From positions 106,898,501 to 106,962,500 of the forward strand of contig NC_134137.1 of NCBI RefSeq assembly GCF_033958435.1: a DNA stretch of 64,000 nucleotides, in the 5' to 3' direction. This document shows positions 1-11,200 of this stretch, in pieces. The DNA comes from Carettochelys insculpta. Its lineage: Eukaryota; Chordata; Testudines; Carettochelyidae. Numbering within the stretch: the stretch's first letter is position 1; each line of letters opens with the position of its first letter. The notes beneath the pieces are model-generated. The model saw only the letters and a program-made list of their open reading frames with translations. It made no database searches and was not told where the DNA came from. Made by a program: the position numbers and the translations under genes.

Positions 1-229
1 CACTGAAACTTCAGATTTAAGTATCAGAAATCATTAAATTTACAATTTAAAAATCCTATGACTGTGAAATTGACCAGAATGGACTGAACTTGTAGGGCCT
101 TATTAACATATATGCACTGACCTTTGTAATATATAGATTTTTATAAGTTGTTTTGTTAATATTGCAGAACATGTTGTTGACACTGAATTAATACTGGAAC
201 GCTGTATTTAATTTTGGTGTACATATTTT

Positions 230-712
230 TAAAAGGCTGTAGAAAAATTGGAAAGGGTCCAGAAAAGAGCAACAGATTTGTTGGCTGGGCAAAAAATTCA
301 CATTGGTATGTAAGGAGATCAATCTATTTAGTTTTTCAGTAAAATTGAGAGTGGACTCTATTTATGTAGGAAACCTTGGCTGGGATAAAATACTGGGTAT
401 TAAATGGCTCTTTCTGGCTTTGCAGAGAGAGGCATAGCAAGAGACGATAGTTGGAAGCTAAAGCCAGACAAAATTTAGAAAAGTTAGTTAAAAGTGAATG
501 AAATTTAGCCCTTAGAACAAAATATGAAGGCAAGCGTCGAATTCTGTCTTTGAAGTCTTAAATCGAGACTGGATGTATTTCTAAAAAAATGCTTTAGTCA
601 TACAAGCTATTGGAATCAATACAGAATTAACTGGGTAAAATTCAGTGGCCTGTAACATAAGGTTAGTCCAAATGTTTTTGGTCCCTTTTGACTCTAGATG
701 ATCAGAGTGGAA
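230..712 (+). mobile_element. CR1 LINE, 3' fragment
   Basis: A decayed C-terminal CR1 reading (LE-VQKRAT-like, about 240-290) is followed by the CR1 3' untranslated pattern of the turtle type: 'ttggaagctaaagccagaca', 'gagactggatgtatttcta', 'gtggcctgtaacataaggt', 'ctctagatgatc'. Several frameshifts are present. It is a 5'-truncated dead copy. Confidence 0.7.
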
Positions 713-1689
713 ATTTACTAATGATTCAGGCTGGGTTATACAATAAAAGCTTTCCTGGCTTGTTAGGGTAATGTGGGGGCAGAGGATGCCAGTTAATCAA
801 AAGACTAAGAGCTATGTTTACCAATGGAATAAGTTTTCAAAAAATTAGAATATGGGAAGATGAATCAAGTACAAAATAATATAGTAGTACTCACAAATCT
901 AGTAATAGTACTGCACTGCTGAGAGGTTAGTTTCTTGAAGCATTTAAGAGTATACAGTGTGGCAAGACACCTTTTTTTTTTTTTTTTTTTCCCCTCTTGC
1001 CAAGCTGTAACTCTTCATTCTCAGGTGATGGTGGGCCTTGAGTAATAAATCCCACTCAGGGAGGGTTCATGTTCCCCTTCCTGTGCTTCCTTGGTTTTAT
1101 TTTCAAGGCAGGGTTAAGGGTTGGCCTGTAGGTGATCCTCTACCAAAAAAAGAGATTAATTTAAAAAAAAAGAGGGGCAGGGAGAACCTTTTGCTGGACC
1201 TCTTACTCGAGCAAGGTGTTGTCCATTTGGTTGCCCTGAGGGTGTCAGTCTTTCCCCTAACAGGTGCTCAGGTTTGTCTGTCTCCCGGATGGGAAGGAGC
1301 TCAGCCTCTCATGTGTTTCCCTATTGCCTTTAGCCTGGCTTTTTTCCTCTCTGTCTTCCTCACACCACTTTGCTTCTCCTAGAGGAGGGGTTTTGTAAAG
1401 GTCTCAGGCAATCCTTAATTGGATTCACGTGTCCATAATTGACCAGAGGTGACCTTTTCTCAACTTGTAGGTAAAAGACCTTTAACATTCTAAGGGGCGG
1501 GGCTTTTTTTGTGTTTGGATGGAACACCGTACCAATACTTCAGCATCCTAGTCATGGAGCTCAGATGGCAGCTCCAGCCCTGGGGACCCAGCTGGAGTGT
1601 GGAGCCCCAGTTGCGGGAGCCCTAGTTAGGTGGTAGAGGGGGCAAGGAGCAGGCAGCATACCAGTTCCTCTATTTTCTTTTCTTTAAAA

Positions 1690-2420
1690 AACAAAAAAAA
1701 GCACTGCTAAGGGTAATATATTGGTCTTCACAGATCCTTTTGCAGCTTTCCAGCCTTGCTTTGTCACAACAGGTGAAGTTTTCTGTGTAGTAGGTTGTTT
1801 TCTGTCTTTACATCTCACTATGGACAGCGCAGGAGGTACATCCGGGTCACTAAAAATACACAACACTGAAAAAACCTATACTGAACGTAATTTAATCTTT
1901 CTTTGATTCAGAAGGCAGTTAGCGATCTTGCAGTGACTTAGGGTCATTAACATCAGTTACCATTGTAGATATGGAAGGTGTAGGAATTTGGACTGAATTG
2001 TAATGACCCTATCACGTGCTGAAAGCTGTTAAGTTTTTAAATAAATCCCTAATACTAGTTTGCTCACTTGTATTCTGCCTCTTCTCTTTAAAACAGAGTG
2101 CAGAATGTGCAGTCACTTAACATGCTGGGCAGTATGCTAATCCTGGCTCCTAGATGAAGATTTGTGTTGGGAGATGCTTTAAATGGCAGTTAATAGTGCT
2201 TTCTGTTGGTAAAGTGCCAAATAACTTTTTTCTCACTGTATTTGTTGCAAAAGAGTTGGAGTTGAAGGGTATGTAGATTTGGGAAAAGCTGACTGGAACA
2301 GATTGAGCTCTATTTTTGTGTAGGTATGTGGTACAGATGGCAGGATAAAAGGAATTGTGTAGTACCATGTTTGATGCAGCCATAGTGAGTTTCAGATAAT
2401 TCATATTTCATAGTGGTAGT
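1690..2420. repeat. LTR-like interspersed repeat, copy A
   Basis: About 700 bases share many blocks with 27170-27720 in the same order and orientation. Examples are GATTCAG-AGGCA, CATTGTAGATATGGAAGGTG, AATAAATCcCTAATACTAG and GAAGATTTGTGTTGGGAGA. The shared AATAAA followed by a T/G-rich stretch resembles the polyadenylation part of an LTR. No terminal repeat or coding part was found, so the class is uncertain. Confidence 0.5.
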
Positions 2421-2788
2421 TTGGAGTAGATTAGGAACATTAAGAACTTTTTTTGTGAAGATCAGGAAGATGGCTTGTTGCTGGAGCCAGTGGAAGCAAT
2501 CAAAATAGCTACATTTTACTCTGATAAGCTGAACCTAAATCCTGGTGCCAAGATTTCTATCTCCTGCAGCAGCTCCATTTAAATGAAAAATTGAATGGTT
2601 TAAGTGTGGAAATGAGTACAGGAGCACATGTGTATTTGATACTGAAATTAGCTTTTTGTTCTATAGAATTTCAGCTGTCTGACAATTTTATTTTAATAAT
2701 ACGTAACTGTTAGTAGCTGAGTAGGAAACAGGTTTTCAGGCGCTAGAAAGAAGAAAAGAGGGATTGTGGGTTAATTTTCCTGTTTATA

Positions 2789-2789
<1 letters not shown>

Positions 2790-2819
<30 letters not shown>
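2790..2819. repeat. Poly-A tract
   Basis: About 29 consecutive A residues in the intron. It may be the tail of an unrecognised retroposon or simple slippage. Confidence 0.85.
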
Positions 2820-2822
<3 letters not shown>

Positions 2823-3263
2823 GGCAGTATACTAGTTAATATAGGCCCATACATTTGAAAACTAAAGATTGCAAACAACCTGTTTGGAAACACTTGTGCC
2901 ATGTCCTTTCAGAGCTTCAGTATGAGGCTTACTGAAGGTTCAGTAAATGCAATACTGATTGCACTTGTTTCAAGATTTCCTTTGCAACCTTAAGGCATAG
3001 CTATATATTTGAAAACTAATTCTAGTCCATAGTTCTGTGATGAGGTTGAATTCTGTGGTTATAAGAGGATATGTAGATCCCATGTTATAAATAGGAGCTG
3101 AGAAGTGTTGCAGGACTACCGTGACCTTTGAAAGCAGTTGGAAAAGAATTCTGTGGCCAAAGTTCATTCGATTGATTGGGTAGTAGGATGGATATGCAAC
3201 ATTAATAGCCCTGATTAAAGCTTGGCTTTGTACACAGTTGACATTCTGGATAACCACTTAGGC

Positions 3264-4041
3264 TAGCAGTCTGCAACCAAAATAGGAAGAAGAGCCATTT
3301 TGTCAAATTCAGTTACAAAATCAGTGCTTCAAGAGCTGCAATGTGTGTGAGTGAGACGGTCTGCATAATGTCAAACCATAATTTTTATCACCCCTATTTT
3401 AAGAATAGTGTACACGCATTGATTTGTACCAGTTAGAAAGTTGTTACCCCCATCTCCAGGTTTTACCTGCCTCAGCCCCCAAATCTACCCTCTATCCCCA
3501 TGTTTTACCCCCCATTCTGCAAACCTGCCCCTCCATCCCCAGGCTTAACCCCTCTCAGCCCCAAACCTACCCCCGCTCCATCCCCAGGTTTAATCTTTCT
3601 CCACCCCAAACTGCTCCCCTAGCCTCCACCTCCCTCCCCCAGGATTAACTTGCCTCAGCAAGTGCGGCCCCTCTGTGGCTGCCACCTCCCCGCTCCACCC
3701 GCTGGTGCTTTCTGCTGCTGCCACCTCCGTCTCAGTGGAGCTGAGCAGCTCTGGTGGGGCAGTTTCGGCCAGCCCTCCACCCAGCTCTCCTGCGGGCTTG
3801 ATGCTTCCCCACATGTGCAACACAGGCAGCTCCCTGCCCTGCCCTGGCTTTCTTCTCCAGGGCTCCCTGCTGCAGCTGACTGACAAGCAGCTCAGGAGAC
3901 TGCCAGTGGTTAAACAAAAGAAAACTACATTCAGTTGGTTTAATGGTGGGCAACTGAATTTTGCTTTTTTGGTTCAGCAGCAGCATCAGTTCTTGGAGCT
4001 GGAAGTGGCTCCTTTGAAGAGCCACGCGTTGCTGACACCTG
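3264..4041. mobile_element. Non-autonomous hAT-type element, copy 1
   Basis: The ends are (T)AGCAGTCTGCAACC and GTTGCTGACACCTG, near-inverted hAT-style termini. The flanks ACTTAGGC (3256-3263) and ATTTAGGC (4042-4049) form an 8-base target duplication with one mismatch. The left 100 bases and the C/T-rich centre match 25360-26042. ORFs inside (e.g. 3675-4082) are low-complexity Pro/Ser/Ala readings, not genes. Confidence 0.7.
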
Positions 4042-5086
4042 ATTTAGGCCCTTTAACTCAGACTTCAACCCTTGATGTCTAATGTTCAGTTCTTTAACAG
4101 TTGGGCATCTCAATACAAGAGCCCTGACTTTCAAAGTACATGGAGCACCTGCAGGTCCAGCTTACCTCCATTTATTTGTTATGCAAAATATGAAATTGGA
4201 CATGTGACTTTAGATACTCAAGCTTGAAAATATTGAACTTTTTGCTTTAAAGTTGCCTATGCTTGCAATGAATGGGCAAGTGGGATTTAATCACTGGAAA
4301 AAAATCAAACTCCTGTGTACTTTGTACAAGTGCCAGGGTTATATGGGTGGAATGTGCTAATTAGCAAAAGGATGGTCTGTCTTCCATGATGGAGATTAAA
4401 CCACTGGCATCCTAACTGCATAGAAAAGCAATATTGTCGTCTGAATGGGAGACCCAAATACAACTTGTTTGCTTTAAACTATACTTATGTAATAAAGAAC
4501 AAAACCTGGTTAATGATACATTTTATCTGTGTAATATATCTTTATTTGTATCTGCCAAAGGAAGAAGTGCCTTTTTGGGGTATAAAGTGAGGATAAAGGG
4601 GGTCAATTTTTTCTGGAAGACTGAGAAACTAGAGGGATTTTGGTACTACAATATCAAGACTGTACTGTCTAAACAATTAAAAGGCAAGGATGTTTTAGTT
4701 AACTTTAAATCACTTGGAACATACAACTTTAGACAGCTGCTGGTTCTGAAGTGCTAGACGTGCTTTTTGAAAGTTATACCTGTTAAACTGATAAGGTGCA
4801 ATTTTTACTGTTTTTACTATGTAAGCACCACTAATTGTTATACTTTGATTTTTTGTGAAGTTAAGTGTCTTTTCTCCCTCTCCCCCCACCCAATTATGTT
4901 ATCTCTATCTACATTAGCATCAATTCGTACTAGTCACACACAGAAGAAATATACCCTATAGTCTTCAGCTCCAGGCAACAGCCTGAAGTAACGTTTACAC
5001 AGAATGCAGAATCTTATCATAATCCAGTGGCTTTGTAGCATCAGTAAAAAGCCGATGTTTTAATTTCATTTTAATTTTTTTTATAG

Positions 5087-5209
5087 GCTGTAAATGACTC
5101 CTGTTACCAAAATGATGATTCCGTTCTAAAATCCCTTGTAGAGATTGCAGATACTGTTCCGAAATATTTACGCCCACATCTAGAACCTACGTTACAACTA
5201 TGCTTGAAG
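5087..5209 (+). CDS. IPO5: IPO5 window exon 1
   Basis: 123 bases, 41 codons, phase 0. It reads [17 protein letters not shown] through TLQLCLK, a HEAT-repeat helix pair. The acceptor is a T-rich tract ending TTATAG and the donor is AAG/GTAAAA. The following intron is only 85 bases. Confidence 0.95.
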
Positions 5210-8200
5210 GTAAAACCAGAAATTACAAATAGCCAATTTTCAGTTGTATAAACTTTTGGTGTTACCATTCAGCTTTAATCTTTAATGCTTGCAGTTGTGC
5301 GGAGATACCAACCTCAATAACATGCAGCGTCAACTGGCCCTAGAAGTAATAGTGACATTGTCAGAGACTGCTGCTGCGATGCTGAGAAGACATACAAACA
5401 TTGTTGCACAAGCTAGTAAGTAAAATACTTCTGTTCTCTAGTTAATAACATGACTTCTTTTTAAAATGTGGAACAGGGATCCTCTGTGTTGACTAGCATA
5501 GTCACCTTGCTGGATTTTCAGTTTTTCCAAACATTTATCAGCACCTGCCAGCCCTAAATCAGTTCCCCAATACCCTCTGTAGTGAAGAACACTTCTTAGC
5601 AACTTTGAGCTGTTTTGCCCTTTCTCCCTTGTTTTTCAGCGCCACCAGTCTGCAGCTACACAGCACTGCAACTACATCAAATGCTTATGTGGAAAGAGAT
5701 ATATTAGGGAATCATTTGAAGTGTTTTCACTTAGCTGTCACTTGATACAATCCAAACTTGAATAAGTGGATTTCTCATAGTTGTTTGTATATAGTACTAA
5801 AATCCTAAGTTATAAGCTTCTGTTTAGGCATCAAAATGGCTTTAATTTTCTGATTTGTTAATGCTCCCCAGCTCCCAGTTAATGTTAATGCGAGCTGTGA
5901 TTATGCCATATGTTTGAAAATTAAGCAGCTTATTCAGATTCTTAAATACGGGGGGTAAGTTTCAGTCCAAAATACTGATTAAAATCTATATTGCACACTG
6001 TCCAGGGACAGACACCATGCTTGTCAAAAACATGGCACATGCTTCTGAACATTAAAAATAACTTTCTTGACTGGACAACCCAACAATAGAGTACTGTTTT
6101 TATATGGATAACTCAATACATATTGTGCCACCTTCCAGATTCTTTTGCGAGAGGACAAGAAACTGAAATATCTAATCTTTGAAAGACTTTTTCTTCGCCC
6201 ACAATGGTATTTGACTATATCTTCATGCCTCGTGCTAAATCCCTGGAAATTACATTAAGGCATCTTGCTATTTCGTTCTCCTGCAAGTTGAAAAAGCATT
6301 GTTCTATGTTTGTGATTGTTAAGACATTAATGTTAATCATGCAGGAAGACAGTAAAAGAACATTTAGCCTTGTCTCTTTTACATAGATAGAAGAACAAAA
6401 CTGGTGGTCAGTGGCTTCTACCTGGTGTGTATGAGAAGCAAACCTTGTGTAGTAGTGTTGTTCAGGATTCTTTTTATATTAAATATTACTAGTCTCAGTA
6501 GGCTTAAATGTTTTAATCCATTCTCTAGGGTCACTTGTATTATTCCAGGTTTTTATCACTGGCACCAAGACTGGAAGATTCCAATGTGCAAAGCCCTGCA
6601 TGGGTACAAATGTCTACCCTTGGGTACAGTATCCATGGATATGATACCCCTCCACCCCCACCCCTCTACTCTCTGATTTGCTCATCTTGATAATTTTTTT
6701 CTGATTTGCTCACCTTGATTACTATTTTTGGTTCTTCTTCGAGTGGTCCCCGTGGGTGCTCCACAGTAGGTGTCGGGCTCGCCCCGGTGCCACAGGTCGG
6801 AAATTTTCAGCAGTCTCTGTTGGGTCGCGCATGTGCCGATGCACACCGGTCCTTCGTGCGCCTTCGGTCACATGCGCGATCCAGTCCCCGCCAGTTCCTT
6901 TTCAACCGCCAACGGCTGCAGATGGATTCCGCTCCGGCTCCAACGCCTGAGAAAGATAAAACTGTGTTTTAATTTTGTTAATAGTTTTAGTTAGCACTGT
7001 TAAAGTTGTTCCATTTAAACGTAGGTATAGTTTAAAAAAAAAAAAAGAGAGAGAGAAGAACAGAGGCGGCCGCCCTAAGTGGTCTGCAATCCTAAAAGCT
7101 GCAAACGTTATCTTTTCCAGGACTGATTAACTGTTAAGTGGCCTGTTAACATTCAAAGACTTAAACACCTGGGCCGAGATGGCCTCGCTGGGGTTTAAGA
7201 AACGTGCGTCATGCCGCGAGGCCATGCCTGCCTCAGATGGGCATAGCGAGTGCATTTGTTGCCTCAGGGAGACCCACGTTCCACAAAAGTGTCCTCACTG
7301 CTCCAAGCTCACAGCCAGAGCCAGAAAGGACAGGGAAATGAGGCTAAAGATGATTTTATTTGATAAGGCCCTCCAACCTGGATCATTGGAGAAGCCCCAT
7401 AAAGAGGGGCCCTCCAGGGTCGCACAAGAGGAAGGCGGCTTCCCTAACCACCTCTGTACAAAAGAAAAGGAAGCTTTCCCCAGCTCGATTCTTGCCGGTA
7501 ACACCTGCGAGCAGGACGAACGGAGCACAGGGCTCTGACCTGTGGGCCGCTCAAAGCGGGATGACTGTAGCGCACACAGCTGAGCAGGGGCCTCCGACCA
7601 TTAAGCAGTTGGCACCGGGGGCACCGCAGGCACCGGAATCAGCGGCACTGACTCCCACAGCATTGAGCCCTGCGGCACCGATGGCACCAGAGCAGGGGTA
7701 CCCAGCACGGGACCCAACGGTGCTGGAGGAAGCTACCTGCACGTCGCCGTGCATAGGGGCACCGAGTGCGGCACCGACAACAGCGCCGAGGTCCCCCGCA
7801 CGGGAGGGGGCGGCACCTGCTTTTCAGGGATGGGGAAAGGCAAAGGGGAAAGGCCGAAACCCGGCACCGCAGCCCATCCCCGGAGGTCACCGCGTTGCCG
7901 TTATCACCTAGCTCCCCCCAACCCCCGAAATACACCAGGCAGCAACTCCTATGGCCTGCTTCAGACCTCCATCCCCGTTCCTTCAACCACCATCCCCCTG
8001 GCTCAGACAACCTTCACCAATCTCCAGTAGGGATCCTGATGAATACTATCACAGAGCATCTCCGCCACTGTCAGCGTCATCATGGAGGTCACGCTTGTCT
8101 AGACCCCATGCGTACGCTTTCCGATCATGGTCCACATTCCCATCACTGGGCCCTTGCCCCTGCTGTTATGGCTGTCCTTACCATACTGAACACCGGCACA

Positions 8201-11200
8201 GGGGGTCCAGATCCAGGGGTAGATCCCCACCCGCACCTCGCCAACACCCCTTCACACAGTCTCACTCCGTGAGAAGAAAACAGCCTTCCCAGGCGGACAT
8301 TGGTCCACAGGCCCTGGACCTCCCTTCTGAATCCTCAAAAGGGCAAGCATATGAACAAATACAGGAATCTGAGGAATTAAAGGAGCTATATCATAGTGAT
8401 GCCTCTTCGTCCTCCCCAGATGAGGGGGTTGTCCCCAGGGATATTCCCCCCCACCCCCACCCCCCCCGGATGACCTTAGGAAATTCCAAGAACTATTCAA
8501 GAGAGTAGCACAAACACAGGACATTCACATAGCAGAGGTGCAGGAGAAACATCATAAACTCCTGAAAAATTTAAGACCCCCGGCTTCATCTAAGATCGCC
8601 ATCCCACTGGATGAAGTGATTATGGAATCAGCCAGCAACATATGGCAGACTCCAGCCTCCACCCCTCCCACAAATAAGAGGGCGGATAAGAAATACTTTG
8701 TTCCAGCCAAGGGCATGGAATTCCTGTTTAGCCACCCCCAACCAAATTCCCTGGTAGTCGAATCATCACAGCAGAGATCCAAGACACCCCAGTATAAATC
8801 AGGAGGGTCAGAAAAAGATGCGAGGAAATTAGACACATTCAGTAGGAAGCTTTGTTCCTCCTCTACCTTGCTACTCAGAATGGCAAACTATGCAGCGCAC
8901 CTATCAAACCACAACTTCAACAGTTATTCCAGACTCACTTCCCTCATGGATTTCCTTCCAGAGGATAAGAAACCGGTGCTGAAAGCGATCGTCCAAGAGG
9001 GCTACACAGCCTCACGAACAGGAGTTCAGATTGCCCTGGACGTGGCAGACACGGCAGCAGGCTCCATAGCCACAGCAGTGGTAATGCGTAGGGAATTGTG
9101 GCTCCAGACGTCCGACATTCCCAGAGATCTGCAAACAAAAATCGTAGACCTTCCATTTGATAAATAGAAGTTATTCGCAGATTCAACTGACTCGGTCCTA
9201 CACTCCAGCAAGGACTTGAGAGCCACACTTAGGACCTGGGCATATGTACCCATCCGTACAGGAGGAGGAAGTTTTACCCCCAGCAAAGGCGCTATGCTTA
9301 TCAACCTCAGCGTACACAATACCAACGGAGCTATGACCAAGGGCGCCACCACCAGCAGCAACAGTATAGGGCCCCCAGACGACGCCCCCAGCAGGGTCGC
9401 GTACCCTCGGGGCAAGCCCTGAGGCAGCAAGTTTGACGGGTATGTCGAGGACTGCAATATCAAGACCATCCCTCAATGCCAATCCCAGCGCATGTTCCAT
9501 CATCGGCTCAAACCGTTCTACTCTCAATGGCAAAACATCACCACAGACAAATGGGTACTGGAAATTATATCCACGGGATACACGATCCCCTTCCAGTCAG
9601 TACCTCCACCGAAACCTCCCACCCAGTCCTCCTTCAAGGACCCCTCCCACGAGACAAGGTTAAAACAGGAGGTAGACCATCTCATGTTCATAGGGGTGGT
9701 GGAGAGAGTTCCGGAACAATTCCAAGAGAAAAAGGGTTCTACTCACGATACTTCCTAACAGAGAAGACAGGAGACTGAAGGCCAGACCTGGACCTACGGG
9801 CCCTCAACTGACATCTGTGCAAACAGCGTTTCAGGATGATTACAATTGCCTCCATACTTACGGCATTGGACGATGGAGACTGGTTTGCAGCCCTTGACTT
9901 GCAGGACGCGTATTTTCATATAACTATTCACCCGACACACAGACGTTTTGTCTGCTTCACATTGGGCAGGGAGCACTTCCAATACAGAGTTCTTCCGTTC
10001 TGTCTCTCTTCGGCGCCCAGAGTGTTCACCAAAACACTGGCGGTTGTATCAGCTTACCTACACAGACAGGGTGTGTTCATTTTTCCGTACCTGGACGACT
10101 GCCTATTGAAAGGGGCCTTGAAGGCAGAGGACCTACGCATGATACACGTCACTACAAACACATTCGCCTCGTTGGGCCTAGTTATCAACCTCTCAAAATC
10201 AAAGACTGAGCCTACGCAAAATATAGAGTTCATAGGGGCACTCAGGCTCTACTACATCAAGAGTATACCTGCCTTATGCCCGTTTCCGCACCATCAAATC
10301 CCTGGTACAAGTAATGATGTATAGCCCCACAGTGCCAATCCTAACATGTCTACAACTGTTGGGGCACATGGCGACCACCACGTTCATGGTACAGAATGCC
10401 AGGCTGCATATGCGGGGCCTGCAGCATTGGCTGGCGAGCGTTTACAAACCAATAGTCCGTACCATCCACAGGGCAGTATCGCCCACAGCAGAGGTGCGCA
10501 GGTCACTGGCATGGTGGGCAGATCCCAAGAACTTACTAGTATGGGTGCCCTTCCACCAACCACAAATCACAATTTTTCTTATGACAGACGCATCCCACAT
10601 AGGATGCGGGGAGCGCACATCGGCAACAAAGTAACTCGGGCTATGGTCCCCTGCGGAAAAGACGTTGCACATAAACATACTAGAACTCAGAGCAGTGTTC
10701 AACGTGTTCAGACGTTTTTGGAAATACCTGCACGGCAAAGTAGTTGGGATAAATACCAACAACACCTCCACCATGTTTTATATCAACCGACAAGGAGGGG
10801 CCAGATCCCGTGCGCTATGCACGGAGGCAGTCCAGTTGTGGAACTGGTGCATTGTCAACAATAGAACGCTGAAAGCCTCATGCTTACTCGGTGTCCACAG
10901 CGTGAAGGCGGACCAGCTAAGCAGGCGCTTTGTGCTCACGCATGAGTGGCATATCTGTGCCAATCTGCTCCAAGTATTTCACAAGTGAGGGGTTCCCCAA
11001 ATTGATCTGTTTTCCACTTACAACAACAAGCAATCCCCTCAGTACTGCTCCAGAGTGGGCATAGGACAGGGATCCTTGGGGGACGCCTTCATGGTGCCAT
11101 GGAAGGGCCCCTCTACTCTATGCATTCCCTCCCACGACACTCATTCACAAGGTTCTAGAGAAAGCCAAAAGAGAGGGAGCACACATAATACTGATAGTCC

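Larger units (their letters stand above)
1..5086. other. IPO5 intron (partial), repeat-bearing
   Basis: No exon was recognised. It holds a CR1 3' fragment, an LTR-like repeat and a hAT-type element (listed separately), plus poly-T (about 970-990) and poly-A (about 2790-2819) tracts. Stretches 720-1690, 2420-3260 and 4045-5086 show nothing I can name. The ORFs here have no recognisable protein content. Confidence 0.7.

Noticed and set aside
3424..4082. Overlapping ORFs on both strands around 3424-4082
   Set aside because: They are low-complexity Pro/Ser/Ala or Gly-rich readings from the C/T-rich core of a hAT-type element, without domains or splice context.
7639..8010. Cys/Arg-rich ORF on the minus strand
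   Set aside because: Antisense shadow of the Pro/Ala-rich DIRS gag middle region. The cysteines reflect codon complementarity (GCA/GCG antisense), not a zinc domain.
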